DNA of 5,006 nucleotides from assembly GCA_029859085.1 (NCBI GenBank), contig JAOUDU010000262.1, positions 1-5,006 on the forward strand, in the 5' to 3' direction. This stretch comes from Gammaproteobacteria bacterium. GTDB taxonomy: Bacteria > Pseudomonadota > Gammaproteobacteria > Pseudomonadales > Halieaceae. Positions 1 through 5,006 of the stretch are shown piece by piece. Under the pieces are notes generated by a model. It was not told the DNA's origin. It saw only the letters and a program-made list of their open reading frames with translations, and did not search any database. Within the stretch, counting starts at the first letter, position 1; every line of letters starts with the position of its first letter. The position numbers and the translations under genes were made by a program.

Positions 1-673
1 GGCGACGGCGCAGTTCGTCGATTCGATCCTGCAATACGCCTGCCAGCCCCGCGTCGCGCTTGGCCGCGCGCAATTCCAGGGTGGCGAGATTCACCTGCTC
101 CCGAACCTCCCGGGCAGCCAGCTCGGCGGACTGCAGGGCGCGCTCGCGGCGCAACCGGGCTTTCGGTGAAGAATCAGCCAGGGCCGTCTTCGCTTCCCTC
201 ACCCGGGATTCGAGACTTTCCAGGCTTTCACGCGCAGCCTCCAGGCCGGCCCGCTTGTCGCGCACCGCGGCGTCGATAGTGGCAACCTGCTCGTAGAGCG
301 CGTTGAGCCGGTAGATCGATGGATCGTCGCCAGGTTCGGCCTGTGCCTCGAGCGGCACAGAGAGCGATTCCACGAGGTCGCGCTGCGCTTTCAGCAACTG
401 GCCTATCTGGCCGAGCCGCTCCTCCGTCCCGGACAGTAACGCGGCATCATCCGGTTGCTGCTGTATCTTCAGGGCAAGTTGTTCACGCTCGGCAGCGAGG
501 GCCTCCACCCGGCGGGAAATTTCTTCCGGGCTGACGGGATCCGGGGCCCGGGTGGTCTCATCGGTCGCGGCCGCCGGGTTGCCGGGGATTTCCGGCAAGG
601 CACCGACCGGCATAGCCAGGCCGACCAAGAGCAGGCCAAGCGGCAGGAGTCTCGTCCTTCTTTGCGGATTCAT
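1..673 (-). CDS. Exported coiled-coil protein, N-terminal part; possibly a mechanosensitive channel (MscK-type) periplasmic domain
   Basis: Reading leftward from ATG 673-671, the frame is open for 224 codons to the window edge, so the C-terminus is missing. Residues 1-25 form a Sec-type signal peptide: a basic start (MNPQRRTR), a Leu/Gly/Val core and a VGA cleavage site before LPE. Residues 27-48 are rich in Pro, Ala and Thr and probably flexible. From about residue 50 onward the chain is almost pure charged helix (repeated Glu, Arg, Ala, Leu and Gln, no Cys), typical of a long coiled coil. The signal peptide puts that domain in the periplasm. This layout occurs in the periplasmic part of large MscS-superfamily channels (MscK/MscM, MscS_porin domain), but the channel part would lie outside the window, so the family is a guess. 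No strong Shine-Dalgarno precedes the ATG. A GTG two codons upstream (679-677) has GGGA 7 bases before it and is an alternative start. The gene diverges from the membrane protein beginning at 854. Confidence 0.8.
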   Translation of the reverse strand, partial: MNPQRRTRLLPLGLLLVGLAMPVGALPEIPGNPAAATDETTRAPDPVSPEEISRRVEALAAEREQLALKIQQQPDDAALLSGTEERLGQIGQLLKAQRDLVESLSVPLEAQAEPGDDPSIYRLNALYEQVATIDAAVRDKRAGLEAARESLESLESRVREAKTALADSSPKARLRRERALQSAELAAREVREQVNLATLELRAAKRDAGLAGVLQDRIDELRRR

Positions 674-853
674 AATCACGTGCTGGTCCCGGTTTTCTGG
701 CTCCACTGGCTGGTACTGCCCAGTCTACAGATTTTTTCCGGGAACAGGTCGACCTGAGCCGAATTAGTGCAGTAACCAATGGTGTCATGCCTACGTCCTG
801 TGCCCACCCGAACTGGGGTAATATTGGCGGCTCAACCGGTATGGGGATCCAAC
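674..853. promoter_or_regulatory. Divergent intergenic control region
   Basis: This stretch of about 180 bases separates two divergently transcribed genes, so it should hold both promoters. On the plus strand, TAATAT at 819-824 resembles a -10 hexamer and would start transcription near 831, just ahead of the GGGGA ribosome site (843-847); no good -35 hexamer is visible. On the minus strand, TCGACC (753-748) and TGTAGA (730-725) sit 17 bases apart but match consensus poorly. The region also holds a T-run at 732-737 and a 12-bp palindrome at 745-756. Promoter assignments are weak and made by eye. Confidence 0.4.
745..756. promoter_or_regulatory. 12-bp perfect palindrome, possible operator
   Basis: CAGGTCGACCTG at 745-756 is a perfect inverted repeat in the divergent intergenic region, overlapping a weak candidate -35 for the leftward gene. 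The smaller dyad TTCCGGGAA (736-744) abuts it. Perfect palindromes of this size are typical half-turn operators for dimeric regulators, but no regulator is encoded nearby and the match is to no named motif, so function is inferred from position only. Confidence 0.3.
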
Positions 854-1996
854 TTGGTCAAGCGAAACGGCACCTTCCTGAAAAGCTGGCATCTGCTGTT
901 GCTCGTCATCACGGGAGTCTTGACGGCCCTGGCATGGTCCGGTCGATTCGACACCCTGTCCGCGAACTACATAGACCAGGCCCTGGTAAACGCCGGCGTG
1001 ATCTATGCCACGGCCCGGGGAATCAACGCCCTGGTTTCGATGCTGCAGGGAACCGAGCTGGATGTGGTGATGCTCACTTTCTCCATCGGGGAACTGCTGG
1101 ACCCGGTCAATGACCTGATAGAGCGCTTTTCGGGAATCATGCTCATCGCGCTCGGCTCCCTGGCAATGCAGAAAATACTGCTGGGAATGGTGTCTCACCG
1201 GATATTCAACATGCTGCTGACGATGCTGGCACTCGGCACCGGCGCCGCCCTGCTGGCGCGGCAGCAGCGGCCCTACCAGGTCCTCCTCCGCGCGTTTGTC
1301 GTTATCGCCTTCGTCCGGTTTTCACTCGGGCTGGTGGTATTGGCCAACAACTGGGTCGACGTCTATTTTTTATCCGTGGATGACACCCGAAGGCATGTCG
1401 CGATGGAGCATTTCGAGGGTGAATTGCGTCAGCTCAGCGCCATGTCCGGGGTCAGCGGGCCGTCAGACGAACTGGTCAGGGCCACCACGGCGCAGGTTGC
1501 CAGCCTCGAAAAAACAAGGATCGCGGAACAGGAGACCCTGCAACAGCGAAAGATCGAGTGGGAGCAAGCCGGCAAACGCCTCGATGACCTGGAGGCTGCG
1601 TCTGCCTGGTGGCAGAGGTGGAACCCCCTGGTTGAGAAGCCACCTGCGCTCCTGGACGCAGGCGAGGAACTCGACCGTCTCGAGTCGGAGATGGATTCGC
1701 TCGAAATGACCCTCAGCTCAATCGATGCCGCCCTGGCGAAGGAAAAGGAGAACCTGGCGTGTATGCAGAAACGAACGGCGGGAGAAACCTGCAGCTTCCT
1801 GGAGAATGTCACCTCAAGCCTGTCGCCCGCGGAGATAGGATTCCGGATCAACGCACTGCAAGGTCGCGTATCCGACTTCGCGGAGAACGCCATTGCGCTG
1901 CTGATGTCGGCGTTGCTGAAATCTGTGGTGATACCACTGCTGTTCCTCTGCATCCTGATCAAGCTTGCCGGGATGTCCTGGTCGAGGATCCGCTGA
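854..1996 (+). CDS. Multi-pass membrane protein with large central coiled coil, unknown function
   Basis: This is a protein of 380 residues, counted from TTG 854. Hydrophobic segments lie at about residues 12-28, 93-112, 117-135 and 143-164, and a final one at about 350-373 precedes a short basic tail ending SWSRIR. Between them, about residues 175-325 are strongly charged and helical, with a Trp-rich break (SAWWQRWNP) in the middle, consistent with an extramembrane coiled-coil hairpin. Two Cys lie near the end of that domain. The segment GELLDPVNDLIERFS before the second helix looks conserved in style, but I cannot tie it to a named family. Start choice: ATG 779 has no ribosome site and adds 25 residues that look non-coding; TTG 854 has GGGGA six bases upstream and leads directly into a basic N-terminus and the first helix. 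The gene diverges from the exported coiled-coil gene on the left, which hints at a shared envelope role (inference). No convincing terminator follows. Confidence 0.85.
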   Translation: MVKRNGTFLKSWHLLLLVITGVLTALAWSGRFDTLSANYIDQALVNAGVIYATARGINALVSMLQGTELDVVMLTFSIGELLDPVNDLIERFSGIMLIALGSLAMQKILLGMVSHRIFNMLLTMLALGTGAALLARQQRPYQVLLRAFVVIAFVRFSLGLVVLANNWVDVYFLSVDDTRRHVAMEHFEGELRQLSAMSGVSGPSDELVRATTAQVASLEKTRIAEQETLQQRKIEWEQAGKRLDDLEAASAWWQRWNPLVEKPPALLDAGEELDRLESEMDSLEMTLSSIDAALAKEKENLACMQKRTAGETCSFLENVTSSLSPAEIGFRINALQGRVSDFAENAIALLMSALLKSVVIPLLFLCILIKLAGMSWSRIR

Positions 1997-2063
1997 GCTG
2001 TCCGGCCGCTGGCCCGGCCCCGGTCCCTGATTCGGCTTTCTCTCTCCGCCCGGGTGAAAAACC

Positions 2064-2072
2064 TGCTACAAT
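2064..2072 (+). promoter_or_regulatory. Extended -10 promoter element (TGCTACAAT)
   Basis: TGCTACAAT at 2064-2072 matches the sigma-70 extended -10 consensus TGnTATAAT with one mismatch and would start RNA near 2079. No good -35 lies 16-18 bases upstream, which is tolerable for extended -10 promoters. It points toward the coiled-coil gene at 2259 and lies outside any coding region. Confidence 0.5.
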
Positions 2073-2095
2073 GCGCCCGCTTGCGACCCGGGCCC

Positions 2096-2119
2096 GGGGT
2101 TCGGCCCTGCCCGAACTCC
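2096..2119 (+). other. 9-bp RNA hairpin in leader
   Basis: GGGGTTCGG (2096-2104) pairs with CCGAACTCC (2111-2119) around a six-base loop, with one G-U pair. It begins about 17 bases after the start site predicted from the extended -10 element. It is not followed by a T-run, so it is not a terminator by itself. It is also not a tRNA arm, since no acceptor or anticodon structure surrounds it. Confidence 0.45.
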
Positions 2120-2178
2120 TCGAGCCCTGCAGGTCGAAGTTCCGGGCGAGCCCCGCTCAACCCCTTCTGGGCCTGCCG

Positions 2179-2206
2179 TTTTTACTTAAAATTCAATTAG
2201 TTATAG
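2179..2206 (+). promoter_or_regulatory. AT-rich candidate promoter upstream of coiled-coil gene
   Basis: An abrupt AT-rich stretch runs from a T5 run through TTATAG at 2201-2206, a fair -10 hexamer. TTTTTA (2179-2184) lies 16 bases upstream as a poor -35. Transcription would begin near 2213, about 46 bases before the ATG. It is an alternative or addition to the extended -10 promoter at 2064. Confidence 0.3.
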
Positions 2207-2207
2207 C

Positions 2208-2245
2208 CGGAGCGCGCCTCCGACTCTGGGACGAGAACCATCTCG
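2208..2245 (+). other. Two tandem small hairpins before the ribosome binding site
   Basis: CGGAG (2208-2212) pairs with CTCCG (2218-2222) around CGCGC. CGAGA (2232-2236) pairs with TCTCG (2241-2245) around ACCA. Both stems are perfect. The second ends one base before the AGGA ribosome site (2247-2250), so it could affect initiation or 5' stability. The stems are short and may be chance. Confidence 0.3.
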
Positions 2246-2258
2246 CAGGACTGAAATT

Positions 2259-2801
2259 ATGCTTACAGCCAACAAACTTGAAAAAATCATAGAGCTCGAA
2301 GACACCCTGCGCTCCGAGTACCAGGCGAAACTGGACGCCAAATCCGCGGAGCTCGAGCGCTGCCAGCAGCAGCTGGCGGAACAGCGCTCGCAGCTGCAGG
2401 CCACCATCGACAGGCAACTGGAAACCATCACCGACCTGTCTGACAAGGCCACCACCAACCAGCATATCGAGCAGCTGAACCGCGAGCTGAACAATCGCAG
2501 CGAGAAACTGCAGGAGGAAGTGGCGACCCTGAAGAAGCGGGTAAAAGCCCTGCAGAAGGACCTCGCGGCGGAGCGCGAACAGGTCAGCGCGCTGTCGCAG
2601 TACGACGCCCCCAGGATGAAGAAGAACCTGGACGCCAATAAGAAGAAGCTGGCGGAGAAAACCGCCGCGAACGAGTTGTTGCAAAAATCCCTGGGCAAGG
2701 CCAAGGCAGAAAACGCCGACCTGCAGCGCCAGGTCCAGGAACTGGAAAGCAAACTGGCGGAACTCGATACCAGCGAGGATGCGGAAGAGAAGGCGGCATA
2801 G
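2259..2801 (+). CDS. Soluble coiled-coil protein, unknown function
   Basis: This is a 180-residue protein with no signal peptide and no hydrophobic segment, so it is probably cytosolic. From about residue 5 to 170 it is highly charged helix with Leu/Ile/Val at heptad-like spacing, rich in Glu, Lys, Gln, Ala and Leu. The only proline (Pro118, in LSQYDAPRMKKNL) probably breaks the coil into two helices of about 110 and 50 residues that could fold back or form a hinge. There is a single Cys (Cys35) and a short acidic tail ending EDAEEKAA. ATG 2259 has AGGA eight bases upstream, a good ribosome site, so the start is secure. The dehydrogenase gene follows 46 bases after the stop with no visible terminator, so co-transcription is likely. 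I do not recognise the family. A structural or scaffolding role is possible, but coiled-coil content alone does not give a function. Confidence 0.88.
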   Translation: MLTANKLEKIIELEDTLRSEYQAKLDAKSAELERCQQQLAEQRSQLQATIDRQLETITDLSDKATTNQHIEQLNRELNNRSEKLQEEVATLKKRVKALQKDLAAEREQVSALSQYDAPRMKKNLDANKKKLAEKTAANELLQKSLGKAKAENADLQRQVQELESKLAELDTSEDAEEKAA

Positions 2802-2847
2802 CCGTTAGATGGTCGACCTGGACCGACGAATTATCCCGGAGTAGCCA

Positions 2848-3714
2848 ATGCCCGGGGCTGCACATCAACCCGTCGCCGTGATCACCGGCGCGAGCTCAGG
2901 AATCGGCAAGGCCGCGGCCAGGCAACTGGCGGCTCGCGGCTGGCATGTCATCGCCCAGGGCCGGAATCCCGGGCGCATGGCGACCGCAGAAGCGGAAATT
3001 CAGTCAGCAGCGCCAGGGGCACGCGTCGATATGATCCGGGGGGACCTGTCGCTGCTTTCCGAGACCGCGCGCATGGCGAACGAGATCAGGAACCTGACGG
3101 ACAGGGTTCACCTGCTTTTGAACAACGCCGGTGGTGTCCGTGCCGGGATGGTCATCACTGCGGAAGGCAATGAAGCCACCTTCGCGGGCAACCACCTCGG
3201 CCACTTCCTGCTGACCAACCGCCTGCTTCCCTGCTTGCGCGCCGCCGCGAGCGAAGCGCCCGCTGGCGAAATACGGGTAGTGAATGTCACCTCGGACGGC
3301 CACAAGCACTGTCCCGGTATCGACTGGGATGACCTGCAGCTGACCCGGGACTGGAATACCGGTCGATCCTACTGCCTCGCCAAACTTGCCAACATCCTTT
3401 TCACCCGCGAGTTGGCCCGCCGGCTCCAGCCGGATGGAATAGTCGTGCATGCGCTGCATCCCGGCACGGTGGACAGTAACTTCATCAATCACGCCGACCA
3501 GCGCATGCGTTCATATATAGAAACACTGGCCGCACGCTCAGCCGAGGATGCCGCCGCAGATCTGGTCTGGCTAGCAACCGCCCGCGAAAACGGGGAGTTC
3601 AGTGGCCAGTACTTCGAATCCCGCGAGGCTATGGACCCGGCACCGGTCGCCCGGGATACTGTGACGGCCACCCGGCTGTGGGACGAAAGCGAGAAACTGC
3701 TGGTGAGCGTGTAA
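2848..3714 (+). CDS. Short-chain dehydrogenase/reductase, retinol-dehydrogenase/WWOX-like, probably NADP(H)-dependent
   Basis: This is a complete 288-residue classical SDR of usual length for the group. The Rossmann nucleotide-binding motif TGASSGIG is at residues 13-20, followed by GRN (38-40), whose Arg39 usually favours NADP(H). Asp66-Leu67 contacts adenine, NNAG is at 92-95, and NHLGHF at 115-120 is a hallmark of the retinol-dehydrogenase/WWOX-like branch. The catalytic residues are present: Asn115, Ser149 (in VNVTSDGH), Tyr175 and Lys179 (YCLAK). The HPGTV loop is at 204-208. The enzyme should reduce a carbonyl or oxidise an alcohol in the cytosol. The substrate cannot be read from the sequence, and bacterial members of this branch are often annotated only generically. 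GGAG six bases before ATG 2848 supports the start. It lies 46 bases after the coiled-coil gene on the same strand and converges with the outer-membrane protein gene. Nothing is truncated or missing. Confidence 0.95.
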   Translation: MPGAAHQPVAVITGASSGIGKAAARQLAARGWHVIAQGRNPGRMATAEAEIQSAAPGARVDMIRGDLSLLSETARMANEIRNLTDRVHLLLNNAGGVRAGMVITAEGNEATFAGNHLGHFLLTNRLLPCLRAAASEAPAGEIRVVNVTSDGHKHCPGIDWDDLQLTRDWNTGRSYCLAKLANILFTRELARRLQPDGIVVHALHPGTVDSNFINHADQRMRSYIETLAARSAEDAAADLVWLATARENGEFSGQYFESREAMDPAPVARDTVTATRLWDESEKLLVSV

Positions 3715-3732
3715 TTTTCAATAAAGATCCCG

Positions 3733-3770
3733 GCGGCCTGACTGGTTTTCGGACCCCCGGCCAGGGCCGC
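3733..3770. terminator. Hairpin between convergent genes, possible weak bidirectional terminator
   Basis: GCGGCC (3733-3738) pairs with GGCCGC (3765-3770) and CTGG (3742-3745) with CCAG (3761-3764), giving 10 bp with a three-base bulge (TGA) and a 15-base loop. It sits between the convergent stops at 3714 and 3781. No T-run follows on the plus strand. On the minus strand a T-rich stretch (TCTTTATT) follows a few bases later. Its position favours a terminator role, but the tail is not canonical. Confidence 0.35.
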
Positions 3771-3780
3771 AGTCTCTCGA

Positions 3781-4656
3781 CTATGTCCGGGACAATAGCA
3801 GTGTCATTCCCAGACGGACAAAGAAATTCGGTTGCGGAATAAAGTTGCCGTTCTTGTCCTCGTCGTCCGAATCAACTACCCACTGCGGCTCGATAAAAGC
3901 ATGCATCAGCCTGCCCTGGAATCGGAATACCTTGCCGACACCCAGTGCCAACGGGATGTAATGCGTCCTGTTCTCCAGGTCGAACTCCCAGACACCGGCG
4001 CTGAGGAAGTACCAGCCGTCCTGAAAGGTGTGGGTGTATGTCGGCTGCAATTCGAAATGTTCAACCGGCACGTCATTGCCCTGGACATCCTTTTGCCAAT
4101 TAAAAATCAAGATCCCCTGATCCCGTGGTGAAAACCTGAGCATACCAATTCCCGCAACGCCGGCCAGCCAGTTATCGTTGCCGAACTTTTTACCATCACT
4201 ATTCTGGTTGGTCGGCATGGTTACACTGGGACCGACACCCCACTTGTAGCTTTTCCCGATCCCGAGTGTAAAGGAATCAAAGATATTGGTGTCCCCCAGG
4301 CCCGTGGCTGTGTCCCGGTTTGACAGGTCATTCGAGCCGTTCAATGTGAAATTAGTGGGCACCTGCCTGAGCGCTGAACTAACGCGAATAAATTGCTCCG
4401 GTAACAGTTCGGTTGCGGCGATTGGATGCGTATAGCGCACCTGGTAAATCCTTACATCATCCAGATCCGCGCCCTTGAAATCGAGCACCTCATATTGCCG
4501 GTAGTCGACCATGCGGGAGAACTCAAAGGGATCCTGCATCCGCTTGGTGTCTTCAAGAGAAATGGGATTGTCACCCGCCGCCATCGCCAGCCGGGCAACC
4601 AGCAGGGAAGCCAAAGTAAAAAAACGCCGTAACTGCCGGCGTCCATGTGTTTTCAT
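3781..4656 (-). CDS. Putative outer-membrane beta-barrel protein, MetA-pathway phenol-degradation/transporter-like
   Basis: This is a 291-residue protein counted from ATG 4656-4654. Residues 1-26 are a signal peptide: basic MKTHGRRQLRR, a hydrophobic core, then AMA before AGDNP. The mature part alternates polar and hydrophobic residues as in beta-barrels, with Gly/aromatic motifs GLGD (119-122) and WGVGPSVTMPT (139-149), a pattern I associate with the Phenol_MetA_deg/transporter-like outer-membrane family (recall, not a search). An acidic loop DSDDEDKNGN (262-271) precedes the last strand, and the chain ends LLLSRT rather than in the aromatic residue usual for barrels. The frame extends to ATG 4842, but those 62 extra residues include several Cys and no export signal, and the likely FNR-type promoter lies inside them, so 4656 is preferred. 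AGGA lies ten bases upstream of it. Base use appears less GC-rich than in neighbouring genes. The family call is moderate and the substrate unknown. Confidence 0.82.
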   Translation of the reverse strand: MKTHGRRQLRRFFTLASLLVARLAMAAGDNPISLEDTKRMQDPFEFSRMVDYRQYEVLDFKGADLDDVRIYQVRYTHPIAATELLPEQFIRVSSALRQVPTNFTLNGSNDLSNRDTATGLGDTNIFDSFTLGIGKSYKWGVGPSVTMPTNQNSDGKKFGNDNWLAGVAGIGMLRFSPRDQGILIFNWQKDVQGNDVPVEHFELQPTYTHTFQDGWYFLSAGVWEFDLENRTHYIPLALGVGKVFRFQGRLMHAFIEPQWVVDSDDEDKNGNFIPQPNFFVRLGMTLLLSRT

Positions 4657-4768
4657 GATCGGAATATCCTGCAAGTTCAATACGCCAAGGCACCAGGTAC
4701 AGGGCGGTAAGCCCACCTCGCCTCGCGCATCGCGGTTGACACCACCCAACTGACAACCCCACTGCTGC

Positions 4769-4809
4769 AATATGAACTTTTCAGCAAATAATGAGCTGAT
4801 GTAGATCAA
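4769..4809 (-). promoter_or_regulatory. FNR/Anr-type operator and class II-like promoter
   Basis: On the minus strand, TTGATCTACATCAG (4809-4796) matches the FNR/Anr/Dnr consensus TTGAT-N4-ATCAA at nine of ten positions. After a 21-base gap, CATATT (4774-4769) is a fair -10 hexamer. This places the operator centre about 41 bases upstream of a start near 4761, the geometry of class II FNR-activated promoters. The RNA would carry a leader of about 105 bases before the ATG at 4656. The inference is that the outer-membrane protein gene is switched on at low oxygen. No FNR-like gene is in the window. Confidence 0.5.
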
Positions 4810-5006
4810 CAATGTTTCAGTAGGGTCCGAAACGGGTGACATAGCCCGTGCAACGAATACAGGCAGCCCGCGGCATAGAGAAAATTATCCATGGATTTGA
4901 ATTTGTCGGGGCCGACCTGACCGATCCTGAGACACCCGGCCGCGTCGCGGTACTCAATTGATTCGGACCGCGATTCACCTGCCCTGCTCCCGTGGTTGCA
5001 ATAACG
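4810..5006. other. Right-edge interval without an assignable gene
   Basis: With the leader at 4657-4768 and the operator at 4769-4809, this makes 350 bases with no confident gene. One minus-strand frame is open from the edge (5006) to TGA at 4808-4806, 66 codons, and could be the 3' end of a gene beyond the window. A second minus frame is nearly as open, so this is not decisive. A small palindrome TCAATTGA lies near 4953. No RNA gene or repeat is visible. Confidence 0.3.

Larger units (their letters stand above)
1997..2258 (+). promoter_or_regulatory. Structured intergenic region / long 5' leader
   Basis: There is no gene in these 262 bases. In order they hold an extended -10 promoter (2064-2072), the GC palindrome CCCGGGCCCGGG (2087-2098), a 9-bp hairpin (2096-2119), the palindrome CCTGCAGG (2126-2133), and a short GC-rich partial stem followed by five T (2179-2183). 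An AT-rich stretch (2179-2206) follows with a possible second promoter, then two 5-bp hairpins close to the ribosome site of the next gene. The AT-rich block stands out sharply from the GC-rich flanks. Either a long structured leader or a small RNA followed by a separate promoter would fit. Confidence 0.4.

Noticed and set aside
60..757. Several plus-strand open frames (60-296, 319-534, 455-757, 552-767)
   Set aside because: They lie opposite the long minus-strand frame with a signal peptide and coiled coil; their translations are Arg/Ser/Pro-rich in the way antisense GC-rich frames are, and none has a family motif.
1997..2030. GC-rich inverted sequence CCGGCC-GCT-GGCCCGG after the membrane protein
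   Set aside because: It needs a bulge and is not followed by a T-run, so it does not support a Rho-independent terminator.
2096..2119. GTTCGG...CCGAAC as a tRNA T-arm
   Set aside because: The loop lacks the TTCRA pattern in place and no other cloverleaf arm or acceptor stem can be drawn around it.
1429..2160. 243-residue minus-strand open frame
   Set aside because: It overlaps the membrane protein gene antisense, is Ser/Arg-rich with no recognisable domain, and is best explained as a shadow of GC-rich coding sequence.
1759..2292. 177-residue plus-strand frame crossing the intergenic region
   Set aside because: It overlaps the end of the membrane protein and runs through the structured non-coding region and into the next gene; composition is not protein-like and it lacks a ribosome site.
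2193..2752. Two long minus-strand frames opposite the coiled-coil gene
   Set aside because: Their Leu/Gln- or Ser/Phe-rich translations are the antisense image of the Glu/Lys/Gln-rich coiled coil; the plus frame has the ribosome site and heptad pattern.
4636..4656. Twin-arginine (Tat) export signal in GRRQLRR of the barrel protein
   Set aside because: Only the two Arg fit; the following positions are basic rather than hydrophobic, and outer-membrane barrels use Sec export.
4670..4725. 17-codon leader peptide frame (MREARW...) on the minus strand before the barrel gene
   Set aside because: It has no ribosome site and no attenuator-like structure or codon run; length is within chance expectation.

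Overview
The window looks like a chromosomal segment from a GC-rich proteobacterium, most likely a gammaproteobacterium. This rests on strong GC preference at third codon positions, Shine-Dalgarno sites, an extended -10 promoter of the TGnTACAAT kind and an FNR/Anr-like operator. I see no phage, transposon, CRISPR, tRNA or rRNA signature. The organism assignment is inference.

Left part (1-1996): two genes diverge from a control region of about 180 bases. On the minus strand, running off the left edge, is the N-terminal 224 codons of an exported coiled-coil protein (signal peptide, then a long charged helical domain). It could be the periplasmic part of a large MscK-type mechanosensitive channel. 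On the plus strand is a multi-pass membrane protein of about 380 residues: four N-terminal hydrophobic segments, a coiled coil of about 150 residues, and one C-terminal hydrophobic segment. I could not assign it to a named family.

Middle part (1997-3714): a 262-base interval carries an extended -10 promoter, a 9-bp hairpin, a possible weak terminator and two small hairpins just before a ribosome binding site. It could be a structured leader or a small RNA plus a second promoter. Then come a 180-residue soluble coiled-coil protein of unknown function and, 46 bases later on the same strand, a 288-residue short-chain dehydrogenase/reductase with a complete active site (Ser149, Tyr175, Lys179) and the NHLGHF motif of the retinol-dehydrogenase/WWOX-like group. 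These two may be co-transcribed.

Right part (3715-5006): a minus-strand gene converges on the dehydrogenase and encodes a secreted, probably outer-membrane beta-barrel protein resembling the MetA-pathway phenol-degradation/transporter family. Its real start is probably at 4656, where a signal peptide begins, not at the longest possible start (4842). Upstream of it is a 9-of-10 match to the FNR/Anr box, placed relative to a -10-like hexamer as in class II FNR promoters, which suggests induction at low oxygen. The last 160 bases hold no gene I can support, although one minus-strand frame stays open to the edge.

The most striking theme is that three of the five genes encode long coiled coils (one exported, one membrane-anchored, one cytosolic), two of them unrecognised. 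The best-defined regulatory signal is the FNR-like promoter.
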